Source: Ceratobasidium sp. AG-K
Taxonomy: Eukaryota > Basidiomycota > Agaricomycetes > Cantharellales > Ceratobasidiaceae
Length of the DNA: 64,000 nt
Direction: 5' to 3'
NCBI GenBank assembly: GCA_037039685.1
Contig: JAWNGF010000013.1
Span: 641,001 to 705,000 of the forward strand
Under the pieces are notes generated by a model. The model saw nothing but the letters and a program-made list of their open reading frames with translations. It was not told the DNA's origin and ran no database searches. The position numbers were made by a program, and so were the translations under genes. This document shows, piece by piece, positions 1 to 12,442 of the stretch. Position 1 is the first letter of the stretch. The number at the start of each line of letters is the position of its first letter.

Positions 1-599
1 TAACAGCGATGGAGTGGGGGTTCATAGTCCGGTCGGCCGTTGGTACCATCAGGATCGCCGGCTCGTAATCCATTGGAACTATCACGAGCACTGCGGGAGG
101 GAAAACGGTTATGATTGCGTAAGAGAGAACGTTCAGGGTTGTTAGGATCGGTAAGATCAGTGTCCATAGCGAGCTACCAAATGTAATTTTCAGGGCGGGA
201 GCGAAAGCTGGCAACTGAAGCACCGAGTCAATAACCCGGATAGACAATGGCTTGTGCGATAAGGACGACCACAGCTACAATAAACTGTGGTTTTTATGTG
301 TGTGTGTATTGATGTTATCGAGAAAATTGGCTCACGATCGGAACAAATGCAGTAGTAGCAGAAGCTACCATGCAGGCACGGACCGCAATAGGCCAGACGT
401 TCTTGAGGGCGGCTACGACTGCCGGATCGTACCGTAATGCATCTTTGTGGTCAAGTGCAACAAAGCTGAAGTGGTTTCCTAGACAGATAACGACACCGAG
501 TGCCCAAGGACCAAACAGCATACACAGCCACTGTGTGCGCATGTCAAGGTTTTGCCACGGCGCTATGATTCTAGGGGTTATCACGCTAATAGGCACCAT
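1..599 (-). CDS. Multi-pass membrane protein, 3' end outside the window
   Basis: Unrecognised membrane protein that runs off the left edge. Exon 1 is 599..336 with the ATG at 599. A 61-nt intron (335..275, donor GTGAGC, acceptor TTGTAG) joins in frame to exon 2 (274..1). The product is rich in hydrophobic helices: one around residues 20-45, one near 65-85, and a strong one encoded around positions 150-70 (LWTLILPILTTLNVLSY). The spliced frame stays open to the edge, so the C terminus is missing. No family motif was identified and the function is unknown. A second frame in exon 2 (ATG at 167) is also open, but it lacks the membrane character of the spliced frame. Confidence 0.55.
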
Positions 600-1127
600 G
601 TATTTGTATGCGTGGTTTTTTGTGAACTAAGAGGTAGACGGTTTGAACTCAAGATCAGGGGCAATGGTGTGTGTGTGTAGATATGAGCTTTTAGGAGCAA
701 GCTGATTCTGCCGGGCGGACCACACCAAACGTCGAGGGTCGGCCCTTTGGCCTCGTTGGAGCGAGAATGAGTCAGAGTGAAACACTCGTTGGACCAAATT
801 TAAGTTGGAGCAAACTACGGTAAAGCGTCCACTGTTCCATCCAGGCACCTTTGAAGTCTCACATTGGCTCTTTTCAGGCTCCGGGCATATCTTTGCTTCA
901 AAGTCTGGCTCTCTGGGGTCCTGACTCGCCCATGGGCATATACAAAACCGAACGACTTGCACAGTAATTAAAAAATGTATAACGCGAAAACAATTAAAGT
1001 CAAATATGAGGTTATTATTCCGCCGTTGCATCAGACAGCTTAATGTTCGCGTGCTATACTGCTTGCTAGAGAAACGCGGTGTTAAAAGGTTGGATGCACA
1101 GTTGGCTCGATCTATAAACTACATGCC

Positions 1128-1544
1128 TTAACCATCTTCGGCTATAATGGTCAAAACATCATCGCCAGCGCCTTCCGGTCCTGGGGCCGTATAGAAATAC
1201 GGGGTTTTGGGATCGCGACTCCGAGTGAATCGCCGAGGTTGGCTCACCGAAATACACGCTAGCTGTTCCATCATTTTGACTGGGATTGGGGGCCGCGGTC
1301 GTTTATGATGATCAAACGAATAGATGTAACAATACGAATCGTTGATCTGCGTGCGGGTGATTATGACGGGGCCGTACCTATCTTGCAACGATTCGTGGAA
1401 ATCGAGTGCCAAACACATTGGGCTGCCAGGGAACTTGAGACGTCTCTGGATAACCTCCATTTTTTCGTCGGTGGAGACGCAACCGTAGAATGATTTGGGG
1501 AACTTGGCGTCCATGAGGAAGGTGAATGTGGACAGAGCAAACAT
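1128..1544 (-). CDS. Orphan-family protein A, paralogue of the gene at 62175-62585
   Basis: Small soluble protein of unknown function, 138 residues from the ATG at 1544. It aligns along its length with the product at 62175-62585. Shared blocks include GPVII.R..IN.S, Y.Y..D.H.RP.P.IP.KM, DP.TP..Y and a C-terminal DxxTI.AED. Such conservation between two genes about 60 kb apart on the same strand supports real coding. The frame stays open upstream of the ATG to a stop at 1644-1646, adding 33 codons (including PERVKVIPGVPREP), so the true 5' end is probably an upstream exon I could not fix. No catalytic motif or membrane segment is visible. Confidence 0.6.
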   Translation of the reverse strand: MFALSTFTFLMDAKFPKSFYGCVSTDEKMEVIQRRLKFPGSPMCLALDFHESLQDRYGPVIITRTQINDSYCYIYSFDHHKRPRPPIPVKMMEQLACISVSQPRRFTRSRDPKTPYFYTAPGPEGAGDDVLTIIAEDG

Positions 1545-1649
1545 GGGCTCACGTGGAACACCAGGGATGACCTTGACCCGTTCTGGCGTCTCTATGGCGC
1601 AACTGCTACCAAGCAGTGGGACGTCTTTACCCCGCCTATTAACTTATCT

Positions 1650-2352
1650 GAGACGGCGTCATCGGTGATTGTGTATGTGCGAAAAGGTCGCAAAGGTGGA
1701 GGAAGAACCACGGCAAGAGAATAAGAGGAGAACTGAGCATATGGCACGGTTGTGAATAAAAAAAAAAATGGGTCAGATAGTTGTTATAATAAGCAAGGTT
1801 GTGGGGATGTGCGGCTGTATGCCGGAGCTTGGGGAGTCATACAACCGGGACTTAGGCGCCAGGTCGCGCAGGAGTTAGCACACTCACGAATCACGTGGCT
1901 CGACTGCTCCGCAATCGACCACGTTAGTCTACGCGTCCGCCTCAGCGTCGCGTCTTTATTTTATTGTATCCCGCCCGCCTTCCCTTTGTTCCATATAGTA
2001 CCCGTACTCCTGACCTAACACACTAGATGACAGTCGTCAAGATGGCCACCCGACCCGCGAGTTCCGACCGCGTCTCGGTGCCCCAGACCCCCATCTGCGT
2101 GCTACGCACGAGATCCCCCAAGCCCTCTGGTTCTTGGCGACTGTATGATCGATTACTCTCTTTATGGTATATATGTTCCTCTGATCTCACATGTATCACG
2201 ACGAAGCTACTAGAGCCTAAGTGTTTAATTTTTTTAAATTAGAATAACCAGTACAATGAAGACCAGCTTGTGTCACTGCCAAACACCCCTGGGGTGATGT
2301 TGCGTGTTTCTACAAAACAAACATTTTGCTTTCCTACACCCAAACCTCATCC
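1650..2352. other. Intergenic, nothing recognised
   Basis: Only short, overlapping open frames on both strands without conserved motifs. The part next to 1650 may hold the unresolved 5' exon of the orphan-family gene A. An A-rich run lies near 1757-1769. Confidence 0.5.
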
Positions 2353-3617
2353 TCAGTAATATGCTGTTCCCCGCTCAGCAAACCGCGGCAAATCCCGATA
2401 ATCCTTCCTATCCTTGGCGACCGACCACAACCATCCATCCAGCTCGGGTAGCGTCATATCCCGCCTCCAGCTCGGATCCTCATCCTTGGCTTCCTCTCTT
2501 GCGATGCGTACAATAATCTCGCAAGCGTCAACGGCGGCCGCACGGAGGATATATGCGTCCCTGGCACTCAGGACTGGCCCCTCAAGTTTCCCAGTAGCCT
2601 TGACGGGCTGCCCAGCTTCAGTCGATGAGATTTGAGGTGTAGGTGCTTGGTGGAGCTGGGAGAGTGTTTCTGGGGAGCCGGCGTTTGGGAATGCGTCTCG
2701 CAGGGTTTGTGGACCGTTGGATAGATCCAAGACCCCAAGGTGGACGAGCATAGATGGTAGCACGTTATCCGAGAATACGGGCAGTTGGGACGTGTCAGGC
2801 AAGGGAATAGTTGTCGAATTCCCCTGGAACCGTAGAACGACCGCATGAATCAAAAACAATGCTTTCTTGAACAAGTAAACCGCTGCAATCGATATGAGTA
2901 CCTAAAATCCACAATAAATAGCTTAAACTCACGTTGTCCATCCACGACAGCCATGTCCCTAAATCCTGGGATCGCCTTGACCAACCGCTCAAGCACAACC
3001 TCAGCCCCACCCGCCTTGGCCTGTTCCAACGCCTCGACCACAAACGCCCCCAAATCATCATACCCGCCCCGCACGAGCACCTCGCCCGTCTCTCGCAACG
3101 TCTGCACAACCAGCCCGACGAGTTCATTCAACGGCCCACTTCGCTCGCCTACGACGAGCCCTGGGATCGACTCGTGTGGGCGTTCCTGATGCAATGAGAC
3201 ATTCAGCAGGCTCGCGATCTGCGCGTCGGTGATTTCGCTCCACCCCCGAGCGGACATGAGTCCCGAATCCGAATCGATGTACATCCCCATGACGAGCAGG
3301 CGAATGTTGTCGTACGCCCCACGTCCAGTGGCATCGTGTAAAGGCGCGCGGTACCCAGATGCGAAATTGAGTAGGGACAAGACGCCGAGAAAGTTGAGTT
3401 CGGATTTGACAGTAGGAAATGAGAGGGGGAAGGTGACGCCGTGCACGGTCGAGAGGCGCGCGAATGATTCCGAGAGAGCTGGAGCGCGAAGGAGGGTCTC
3501 GACTGCTTGGGTGGGTACGTCGATCCCTGACGCAATTCGGAGGGCGCGGCAGGATTCGCGCACCGAGGAAATGTAGGATCCAGATGAAGGCAGGGAAGGA
3601 GTTGCGAGTTGGGCCAT
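2353..3617 (-). CDS. QNG1: Queuosine 5'-phosphate N-glycosylase/hydrolase (queuosine salvage protein)
   Basis: The family (Q_salvage, formerly DUF2419) releases queuine from queuosine 5'-phosphate so that the micronutrient can be reinserted into tRNA. Two exons, 3617..2933 and 2882..2353, with a 50-nt intron, encode 404 residues. Typical family blocks are present: FLGVLSLLNFASGYR and GRGAYDNIRLLVMGMY in the first half, then YLFKKALFLIHAV, DLSNGPQTLRDAFP and the C-terminal LPELDGWLWS.AKDRKDYR. The start was placed at the MAQLATPS methionine because the frame upstream of it looks like untranslated sequence. Length is slightly above the usual 330-350. Family assignment rests on recalled motifs and is strong. 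The gene is divergent from the SNG1-like gene across about 1 kb. Confidence 0.88.
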
Positions 3618-4601
3618 GGTGGACTGGGACGAGTAGAGACCAGTCAAGCCGCGTTTTATACGGTGACTATCGCGGTTGAGTTGGCGGACTTTGCTCGAGC
3701 TGTGAGTCAACCAGATGCGAGGAGGATGGCCGAGTCAGCGTAGTGTACATGTAAGATTGATGGATACGCGCCGTCACGTGTGCGCGAAACGCTCCTTTCG
3801 ACCGCCACGACTGGCGCCGAACCGATTCGGCACACGTCGAGTCAGCTTCAAACTCTGGGGTGCGCTGGGAGATCCAGAAAATCATTAACTTTCGGATTGT
3901 CCCGGGCCCGCATCAACGCTGGAGCTTGGCTGTGGACCTTGATCATGGAAATCTTGACGTGACTCAGACTCTTTGAAGCAACAAATCCGTCTAGGTCAAC
4001 GAGATAGCCGAAAGTATCTTCCGGAGCTGCGCACTGGATCTGCTTGGAGTGAAATCTACACATTGTTTTCCCGAAGTCAAAATTCAATATTATCCGTCTT
4101 CTAGTAATAAGCGATGCCATGATGACTCTCACGGGTGCTCGAGTGAGGCGGGTTCGCTACGCCTTTCAACATCGGCACCTATCTTGTAATGACGTCGTAT
4201 ACCTCGACTGAGGTAATGGATCGCCCATTCGCGTCAGTTACCGTCCTCTGAACGAGGATTGCATTACATTACCGTCTCTCGTGGACAGCATGCGTTGGAC
4301 GGCGTAACTGGGTTTCGTGCGTACCGTAAATTAGAGAATGTGGAATGGCGTTGTATCGTCTCAGCTATGACCAAGGTGACACTCTTCAGATCTCGACACG
4401 AAGTGGATAATGACATCCCTGTCACTTGGGACAGATTATTCGACAGACGGAGCCCAAATGCGAACATTTGACCAACCTTCATCGCCGTGCTCCGCAAAAC
4501 GTGTGCCGTTCGGCTAGCAAGTCCATCTACTAGCTAGCCGATTTAAAGACTGCCAGAACACATGATTCACTCGGCAATTCACTACTCTCAAGTTCTTCGC
4601 C
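3618..4601. other. Divergent intergenic region between QNG1 (-) and SNG1-like (+)
   Basis: About 980 bases that must contain both promoters. No convincing TATA box, operator or further gene was seen. Short frames on both strands lack motifs. The sequence just before 4602 is CT/CA-rich, as is usual for fungal 5' untranslated regions. Confidence 0.5.
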
Positions 4602-6738
4602 ATGTCTCCAAGAGGCTCGCCAACTCCTCAGAAACGCTCGCCGGTTCCTTCCACAGCTTCGCCAAAGGGCTCACCGACCCCGAGCGCGTCTTCCCTCTAT
4701 GACGTCTCGGTAGATAGCGATAACGAAAAGGTCGTTCGTTCGTCTGGTGCTTCGGTGCTCAGTTTCAGCCCTGGACGAAATCGCAAGGAGAAGCGGGAGG
4801 CTGGTAAGTGTGGGGTTACTCGGACGATATCCACTCGGTCGAGTCAGTCGATTACAATACAACCGTTGAAGCCTCAGTCCAGCAATGTAATTTTACACCA
4901 TTGTAAGTCTATTCGACCGTGTTTATCAGGTACTGACGCACAGAGTAGTATTCGATGCCGATATAGAACATTTAACATGGGACTATATGCGCGAGACCCT
5001 GGTCGTCGTAATGATGCTTGTGACCCTCATGTGGGTCGCGCTACCGCTCTACTGGGGATCTCTAGCTCCTGGACTTTCACATGCCCCTAATTTCAAGGCG
5101 TGGGTCGTTGATTTCGATGGTGGCCCGCTGGGCGCATATGTCACGGAGAGTGTAATCAATTCGACGCAGGTAAGAACGTTAGCCTAGTACCACGAGTCGA
5201 TACAACAACGTGCTGGAGTAGATAGGAGGCAACCGACATTTGGGATGGGAAGTCAAACAGGCGAGCGATTTTAGGTCCATTCAGGATCTCGCACATCAAG
5301 TCGTGGAAGAAAAAGCGTGGGCAGCAATCGTTGGTGAGTTGCGAGACATTTGGTTCTCGAATCCACTCACCGACATTAACTATATAGTCAATCCTAGGGC
5401 GTCGTCATCCCTCTACATCGCGAGAGCCTATGGAGACTATTCGTATGACCAAACCAGTGCGGTCACGCTATACGTTGAGCAAGCCCGGAATGAAAACGCA
5501 GTTGGTCAGCTGGTGGTACCGATTTCAGCCGAGTTGTTGGATACTGTAAGTCAATTTTTCTCGTGACCACTCCATGGTCAAGACTCGCTGAAATGGCTAT
5601 AGACGCTCCGCCAATTTAACGCACGAGATATTGCTGCATATATACGATCTATTCGATTACATCCAGATGCAGTCGAAACGTCTTTGGAGTCCCCTACAGC
5701 TCTGGCAGGGCCTTGGTGGAAAACCGTCAATCTAAGGCCATGGAAGTGAGTTGGGCAAGGGAATTAGCGTGAATAAGTTAACTGAGCATGTTGTCAGCGC
5801 TGCGGTTGCTTCATCAATGACGGTTGTTGGACAAATTTATTTGACCGTTTTTGCGTGAGTGCTTTCGTCATGTTTGCTTGGTGGTGTGTTCTGAGTGTGG
5901 AGCATATTATTTTACAGTTTCATCTTGGTGAGCCGAGAGCTATGAAATCGCAGATACCAAGGGCTAAGGACTTTTATTGTAGACCATGGCTACTTATCGA
6001 GCTCGCCAAACATTGGAATCTCGCCTGTCCTATGGTTCTTTACTAGCAATCCGCATTGGACTACCATTAGCAGCATATGTGCCAATCAGCATGTCTTATG
6101 CTATGCTCAGTGTCTTTTTCCGTGCTCCCTTTGGCACCAAGTAAGTATTTGCGTGCTTCGAGCTCTAAAGTACTGACATCAATTCCATAAAGGTTCAACT
6201 CCGGTGCTGGTTTCATTGTTTATGTGGCGTACATTTACATGGATATATGCGCGCTCGGTTTGGCTTGTGAAGCAGCCATTTCTGTCTTACGCCCTGAGCA
6301 CATGGCATTTTTCTTGGTTTCCTGGGTACGCCTTCCTGTTCTGGTGGCTAGTCCGAGCTAACTGTGCGAATTGTTAGCTCATTGTAAATATCAGTACACC
6401 CGTTGAGCCACCTGAGATGCAAGTACGATGGTACCGCTATGCCTATGGGATGCCATTCTAGTACGTGATCCATTCATTTAATTGTCCGTAGCGCGCTAAG
6501 CAGTCTGTTCGCCTTTAGCAATCACGCTTCTGCTGTAAGAACAGTCCTCTTTAATACGAAGAACCTACTGGGTCGAAATGCTGGCGTTTTGATCGCTTGG
6601 ATTGTCCTGTCGATGATCACAACTTCTCTGTTGGTTTGGGTCAAGCGTAGAATAGCGGCAAAGAGGGGGCAAATTCAAAATCTGGCCTACGACGTGGATC
6701 GACCTCAGGAGCTCATCTGGTCTGCTGAGCATGTTTAG
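4602..6738 (+). CDS. SNG1/DUF3533 family multi-pass membrane protein
   Basis: Related to yeast SNG1, a plasma-membrane protein that confers nitrosoguanidine resistance. The molecular activity is not settled. Twelve exons close in one frame: 4602..4803, 4872..4902, 4944..5169, 5222..5333, 5388..5545, 5603..5745, 5798..5854, 5918..5927, 5983..6140, 6193..6325, 6378..6460, 6519..6738; 510 residues. The N terminus is Ser/Pro-rich with PKGSPTPS-like repeats and looks cytosolic. A first helix (MRETLVVVMMLVTLMWVALP, about residue 90) is followed by a large polar domain and then a cluster of helices in the C-terminal half. The block YAYGMPFYNHASAVRTVLFN is typical of the family. Exon 8 is only 10 nt, a micro-exon required by phase. 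The annotation is confident at family level only. Confidence 0.85.
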
Positions 6739-6931
6739 AGTCCGGGTTTGCTGGGGGTTGGGTCAAACTCTTTAAAGCGCATTGGCAAATACCAGCCAAT
6801 CTAATCATTTCTCTGTGCAATTTAACCATGTACGCGTTTGAAGGTCTCACACTCGACTAGGAGGAACAGAATATATTATATTTAGTAGCTCATAACAAAT
6901 TGAAATGCACGATCGTTACTGAAAGACTCCT

Positions 6932-9900
6932 TTAAGCCTTAGTGTCCATTATCAGGCCTTTTGTGTCCTCCTTGGTTTCGACCGGTTGTTGAGTCAATGC
7001 CTGGCTACTTACTTCGTAAGAGTCTGCAAGTGTATCAATCGTGGCAATGGCCATCTCGAGAACAGCGTTAATGCGACGACGCAGCGGCTCGTAATGGCAT
7101 ATCACAATCTGAAATAATTAAACGCTGAATCTTTCGGTAAGATGGGAGCGACTTACCATTGCTGGTACGGTGATACGAGCTTCATATTGATCTAACTTGA
7201 CCAATAGATGAGGGTCATTAGGAATGTCCATCTTGATTTCTTCCCGCGTCTCGGTGACCACATCCTCTCCACCAACCATTTCGGTATCCTTTTCGTCCTC
7301 TCCGCCTTGCATCTTTGTGTCTTCAATTTCAGATTTCGAATCGGGCACCTGGTCCTTCGTCTCAACCTCCATCTTGACCTGTTCGGTCGTGGAGCCGTTC
7401 TGTGGCTGGCCAGGGTCAATGAACTCGACGTCACCAAAGTGTGCCTCCAGAAATTCGACGATGTGCTGCAAGCGCTCGGCTGCATGCTTGTCAGGATCAG
7501 AGTTGGCAGTGTCATGCGAATGAGGGTGGGAATGCGAGTGTGCATGAGAAGTGACTGGCAGCAGGTATAAATTAGTCGAACGATCCTTGTACAGCGCAAT
7601 ATACATACGTTTGACGGAAGCGGGGCTACGATCAATGCCGAGAATGAGGGCCACTGTTGCATCCGCAATCATATCGCTGCTGGACCCCGAGACCCACTCC
7701 AACACGAGTTCTTGCTCAGACGCGAGCTTCACATCGACAGCATTCATGACCTAAATGCCCCGAATGATTCATAACAGCCAATGGGCCAATTAAAAGACGC
7801 ACCCTTAAAACGGCCAACCCTTCCTCGTCTTGACCTTCCTTGACGCTCCCAAACATCCCTTCAAGGTGGTAGCGCACAAGCGCCCATCCTACCGAAAGCG
7901 GGACTCGCTGGCGCTGGGTAACGGTGCTCACAGACAGACCGGTAAAGTCACGAAGGTCTTTTGTGGAAAGGAGTGTGTACGAGTAATCCTTTGAAATGAG
8001 CAGTCCTGAGAGTGTTGAACCGGTCGAAGGAAGTGGAGTGGCGAGACTGCCAATGGCCTATAATCGCAGGGAAAGTACTTTATAATTCGGTTCCATATTA
8101 GGAAGAGGAATAAAGCGTACCTTGGCTACTCGCTCTCCCCTGAAGCTCAACTTAAGTGTCTCCAGATTCTTCGGGGTGTGAATTTTGACGTCCTCGTCTC
8201 GGTCTTTGTACCGAGCTTGCAGCGAGCTACGCAAGCGACCCATAGCTGTCTGCTCTCCATGAACCAGGATCTAAACGAAGAAGTGTGTAAAGCTTCGCTC
8301 TCGCATTGAATGGAAGTGACGGGACTTACCACATGCCGGGCGCCAACCGTTTCGATGAATTCCGTGTTCTGCGGTCCATCCACATGAGCACTAAATGAGA
8401 TGTACTCGACCGAAAGCCGGCGCGGGATCATCTTATCACCACCCGGGCCATCTGAACGGTACGGCTTGATCTCGTCGGGTTCGAGGATAATGTCCTATTA
8501 GATAAAAGGCAAGGTGTTGCAGCACCAGGCCGATAATTCAAGTCAGATTAAGTTGCGCACGAATGAAGACGAGGACATAGGCAGACGGTTCAGACACACA
8601 GAGCTTTTGGTGGCTCAACACTCAAAGGCGCAGCGGCAGTATGAGAGGAATACTCCGGGGAGTGAGAAAATGTATTGCATTGCATCACCAAGTTCATACA
8701 GCTGAGGTCCAGGTGCTTCCAAGGTCGCACTCTGACCACAAGCGGAAATCTGAAATATAAGAACATAAAGTGAATCGGGACAGTGCTTACCCTGGCCATC
8801 GTTCCTTCGATAGAGTAACCCGTAATGATAACACCGTTCTTCGCGTCAGGCGCCCATAACTCTAGTAGCTCACGACTAGGCCCGCTGCTCATGAATCCAG
8901 GGGACGCGAGGATCACGCAAGGCCCAGCCTCAGCGATTTTACGTTCCCAGCCGCGGGTAGCAGGCAGGTGTGATATATGCCTGCGCAACGTTCCATTAGT
9001 GAGGACTAATACCCGATAACTCAGCTTCCCCTCTACTTACTTGAAAACAAATGGGTTGTCCTTCCTAGCAAAACGCGACCTAATATGGGAATTCATAGTG
9101 TGGATATATGTCTGATATACTGCCATGCACTTTCGCGCCAGGTTTGATGCATAATAAACCGGGACACCATGTAGCTCAGGATGGGATGTCCAGTATTCGT
9201 CTAGGATCAGTAGAAGTTCCTGTGCACGTCCAAGCGCGAACACAGGCAACAGCACGTGTCCGCCACGTTTCACAATCGCATGAACGCTGCTCGTAAACCT
9301 AGCCTCACGAGACTCGCGTGCTTCGTGTCCTTGTACTCCATAGGTACTCTCGACAATAAGTAGATCCGGGCGAATAGGCGGAAGTTCGGCGCGAACCAGA
9401 TGGCGATCTTCCTCGCGAGAATAGTCGCCAGTGTAAAGAATTTGGAGACCAGCGATGTCGATGAGGAACATGCAAGCCCCAAGTACATGGCCGGCGTGAT
9501 AGGGTGTGAATGAAAGACCAGGGGTCGGTGAAATAAGCTGGTGAACCGAGATAGGAGTAATCAGGGGCAGTGATAACGAGACGTCGAGAGGAGTGTAAAG
9601 CGACTCGTTTCCAGATGAGCTAAGGCGATCATGTAAGTAATTAAAAATTGATTACAGTGTTAGCAGACAAAAGATTGATATACGTACGACATTCGAACAA
9701 AGTCTTGCATGATGTACTTGTACACGGCCTTCGTGGGGTGGGTCATGTAGACTTTTCCTTTGCCTTCTTTGAAGTTCGTCTACTCCGCAATACATTCAAG
9801 TTAGATTGGACTCGTAAAAATGTGGCATGGCCGTACCTTTTCCATCACGTAGGTCAAAGAGGCCGCGTGATCCAGATGAAAGCTGTTGGACATGAATCTT

Positions 9901-10145
9901 TAGTTCTTGTCCGCAGATAATCAACCCAAGTTCGAAACTTACTGAGTAACCAAAATCGCATCCACAGTACTCCAATCTAGCTCGTCCACAAATGGCAGAG
10001 ACGCGAGTCCCGAATGTGCAGGATGCACTCCCGCGTCACAGACCACGGTTTTGCCGCGGTATTTTATCACACAACATGACCGCCCGACTTCCTGCCCCGC
10101 GCCGAGCATGGTGAGGGAAAGTATGGGAGAATCTGCGTCGTTCAT
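6932..10145 (-). CDS. YSH1: Cleavage and polyadenylation endonuclease YSH1/CPSF73
   Basis: The metallo-beta-lactamase/beta-CASP nuclease that cuts pre-mRNA at the poly(A) site in the nucleus. Eleven exons, in transcript order: 10145..9943, 9882..9837, 9779..9688, 9619..9041, 8980..8791, 8494..8330, 8270..8121, 8057..7803, 7750..7609, 7554..7157, 7108..6932; 798 residues, near the usual 700-800. The zinc motif HFHLDH falls at residues 68-73, followed by H158 and D179 ([12 protein letters not shown]), so numbering matches the human enzyme closely. The beta-CASP part includes [11 protein letters not shown] and [14 protein letters not shown]. The C-terminal region has a His/Ser stretch and an acidic Lys/Glu-rich linker. 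The 54-nt intron 7608..7555 is a multiple of three and could be retained. The intron 8790..8495 is 296 nt, far longer than the others. Confidence 0.95.
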
Positions 10146-10287
10146 ATTGATGCTGGTAGGGCGATGGTGGCTGGGAGAAACAGTGCAAACCACCACGTGA
10201 CTCGACGCATATTTTATGATTTATTTTGCTTAGCCGGCACACCACCTCGGACCTAGTATTGGATCAAACCCGTAGTACCGTCTCGGC

Positions 10288-12342
10288 ATGCCTCCTTCCA
10301 CAGCTATTGGGAACGTGTCCAGCAAGTACGGCCCCAAACTAGGAGTGGACTTTGATACCAGGTATTTTGATATCTGCCAGCGTATGCGTCCTTCCGAAGG
10401 TGATATTCGACGGGCTATCCAGATATTATCCAACCCAGAGCATGTATCATGCGAGACTTTCGAAACCATTCTGGCCATGGAGTGGACCCCTACATATATT
10501 CACTTGGAAATCCTACTTGAACCATCCAACCCGGGCATATTTCCGGCATGCATCAAGCTGCTCAGGTGTTATTGTGAGGTCGAAGGCCATGGGGTAGGTA
10601 ACGACCAATGTCCTTGGAATATTGCTAAATTATAGTGTTCGTGGCTTATTGTCAGATATGTGATTATGCATATGGCTTTCTCTGTCTTCAAGTTGTCGTG
10701 CTGTGTCTTGAAGTCGCTAAGATAGCTCAAGACCAGTTCATTGGACAGCTCTTCTCACAGCTCCCCAGGTTTCCCGGCAGTGGACCAATATCCCTAGCCC
10801 TCAATCATATCTCGCGTCAAATAGAATCAAACGCTTCTTTCTACACTAATGAACCTATCCAAAACAACAAGCACGCGCAAAGTTTTGGCTAGTATCAAAA
10901 TCCGGTTACGGGCGACTTTGAATGTTTGCCTTCGATCGGTGGTTGCCATCTTCGGGACATACATTTTCTTATGAACCAAATGTGGCCTGCTCGGAAACAG
11001 ATCTTCCGCCTTGGAAAATGGTCGGTGGACAAGTTCCTAGGATGGACTGGTTTCTTCTATGCCTCGTGGCAGGTCTTGTTTGAAAACGGTATCAGGACCA
11101 ACAGCGTATCCACTGGAGGGAAAAGGTAAGATGTATCGCACAAGTGTATCAATGATGATTGACCATTCTTGATGTGACTCTAGTCCAGAAGAGCGCCGCT
11201 GCTGGAGCCAATTCATCGATATCTTGCTTCGTTACAAACTACTGCCCCACCCCCAAGAGATCGAAAATCACATTTTGGATCGGCAGATACAATGCTGCCC
11301 TGAGCCTTTGTCACCGATAAGCGCCTGGAAAGTCACCATGGTCGACGAGGAGGATGCCAATCGAACTATCGCGATGTACTTGACGAAAGTAAAATCAAAC
11401 TCCACGATTCGGCCGTGGCCAAATGTTTTCCCTTCTTGGATACGGTCAATATCAACCAAAACAACTTTGAGAAGGACTTCCCTCGGCTCATCACAGCAAC
11501 CTATGACCGAGGTTTTCTTGACTTATTAGACGCTCAGAACTTTGACGACCGACAATGGAAGGTGTTTGTTGAAACCAGTGTGAATTTTCTGTCTATGTTT
11601 GTGGGGTGAGTGTTTCCGTTGAGATCTCAAATGACAACCTACCTTATGCGGATCAATGCGTGTTACGCAGGCTATGGGGGCGAGTTTCTCCAGAACGTAC
11701 ACGGCTTGTAGTGAGTGTTGCGCTAAAGGCGGACCTTTTTGAGTATTTCGGGCGTCTCTTTCTATTTCCGCTCTCTATCTATGGCGAACCGATCATGAGT
11801 GAGTAGGATGCTCTCTGATCGGGGCTGCTCTAACATCTCTGCGAAACAGGGATTACAAAGGAATGGAACTCTTTAGACCCCCGAGAGATCATGAGTTATT
11901 CATGGTAACGCTTCAACGCAAGGCACTCAGCATGGGAGTAAAGCCTAGTGAGGATTTATTCTCAGTCTGGTGGAAGGTCTATGAGCGCTTCGACGATCTA
12001 CGCGGATCATTATCGAGCGCGCTCGAACTGGATTACATAAAACTATGGGAACCATTCTGGCTCCTTATTGGACACACTCTTGGATTGAGTGACTTGGTCT
12101 TTGTCATTCGGTGCGCGTACCCACGGTGCAATTCAGCGGACACATTACTAGGGTGGGAGTGTAGTCATTGTGAGGCTACATACTACTGTAGCAAAGAATG
12201 CCAACGATCGTGAGTTCAGCTCCCGTTGCTATTGTTGACACGCTCACTAAGCAACCCGTACGAGAGTGACTGGGACCAGATGCCTTGGCCTCATAAACTC
12301 GAATGTGAAAGCCTTAGGGCTGCGGAAGATCCATATCTTTAG
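10288..12342 (+). pseudogene. MYND-type zinc-finger protein, reading frame broken
   Basis: Exons 10288..10593, 10656..11125, 11184..11605, 11671..11802, 11850..12209 and 12252..12342 describe a protein of about 593 residues with a C-terminal MYND finger (CAYPRC...CSHCEATYYCSKEC...HKLEC). MYND fingers mediate protein-protein contacts. The rest is helical with no recognised domain. Two defects are seen. An in-frame TAG at 10890-10892 interrupts exon 2, with clear coding on both sides in the same frame. A one-base shift is needed near 11383-11385. After the TAG at 12340-12342 the frame stays open for another 32 codons to a TAG at 12439-12441. Both TAGs could have come from CAG by C-to-T change. 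The shift may be a base-calling loss; the internal stop is harder to explain that way. Confidence 0.55.
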
Positions 12343-12442
12343 CGCAGAATTGACATGCTGACTGAATGCGGTCATCTAATTGATTTATTCCTTGCCAAAA
12401 AGTACCCAAAAGCGTTCGAGCTATACACCGAGGATCTGTAGG

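Noticed and set aside
1..167. Open frame starting MDTDLTDPNNPE on the minus strand
   Set aside because: The alternative frame is joined by good splice sites to the membrane exon upstream and gives coherent hydrophobic helices, so this ATG frame is probably a shadow.
627..1031. 134-codon minus-strand frame
   Set aside because: No motif, no paralogue, low-complexity text; nothing supports coding.
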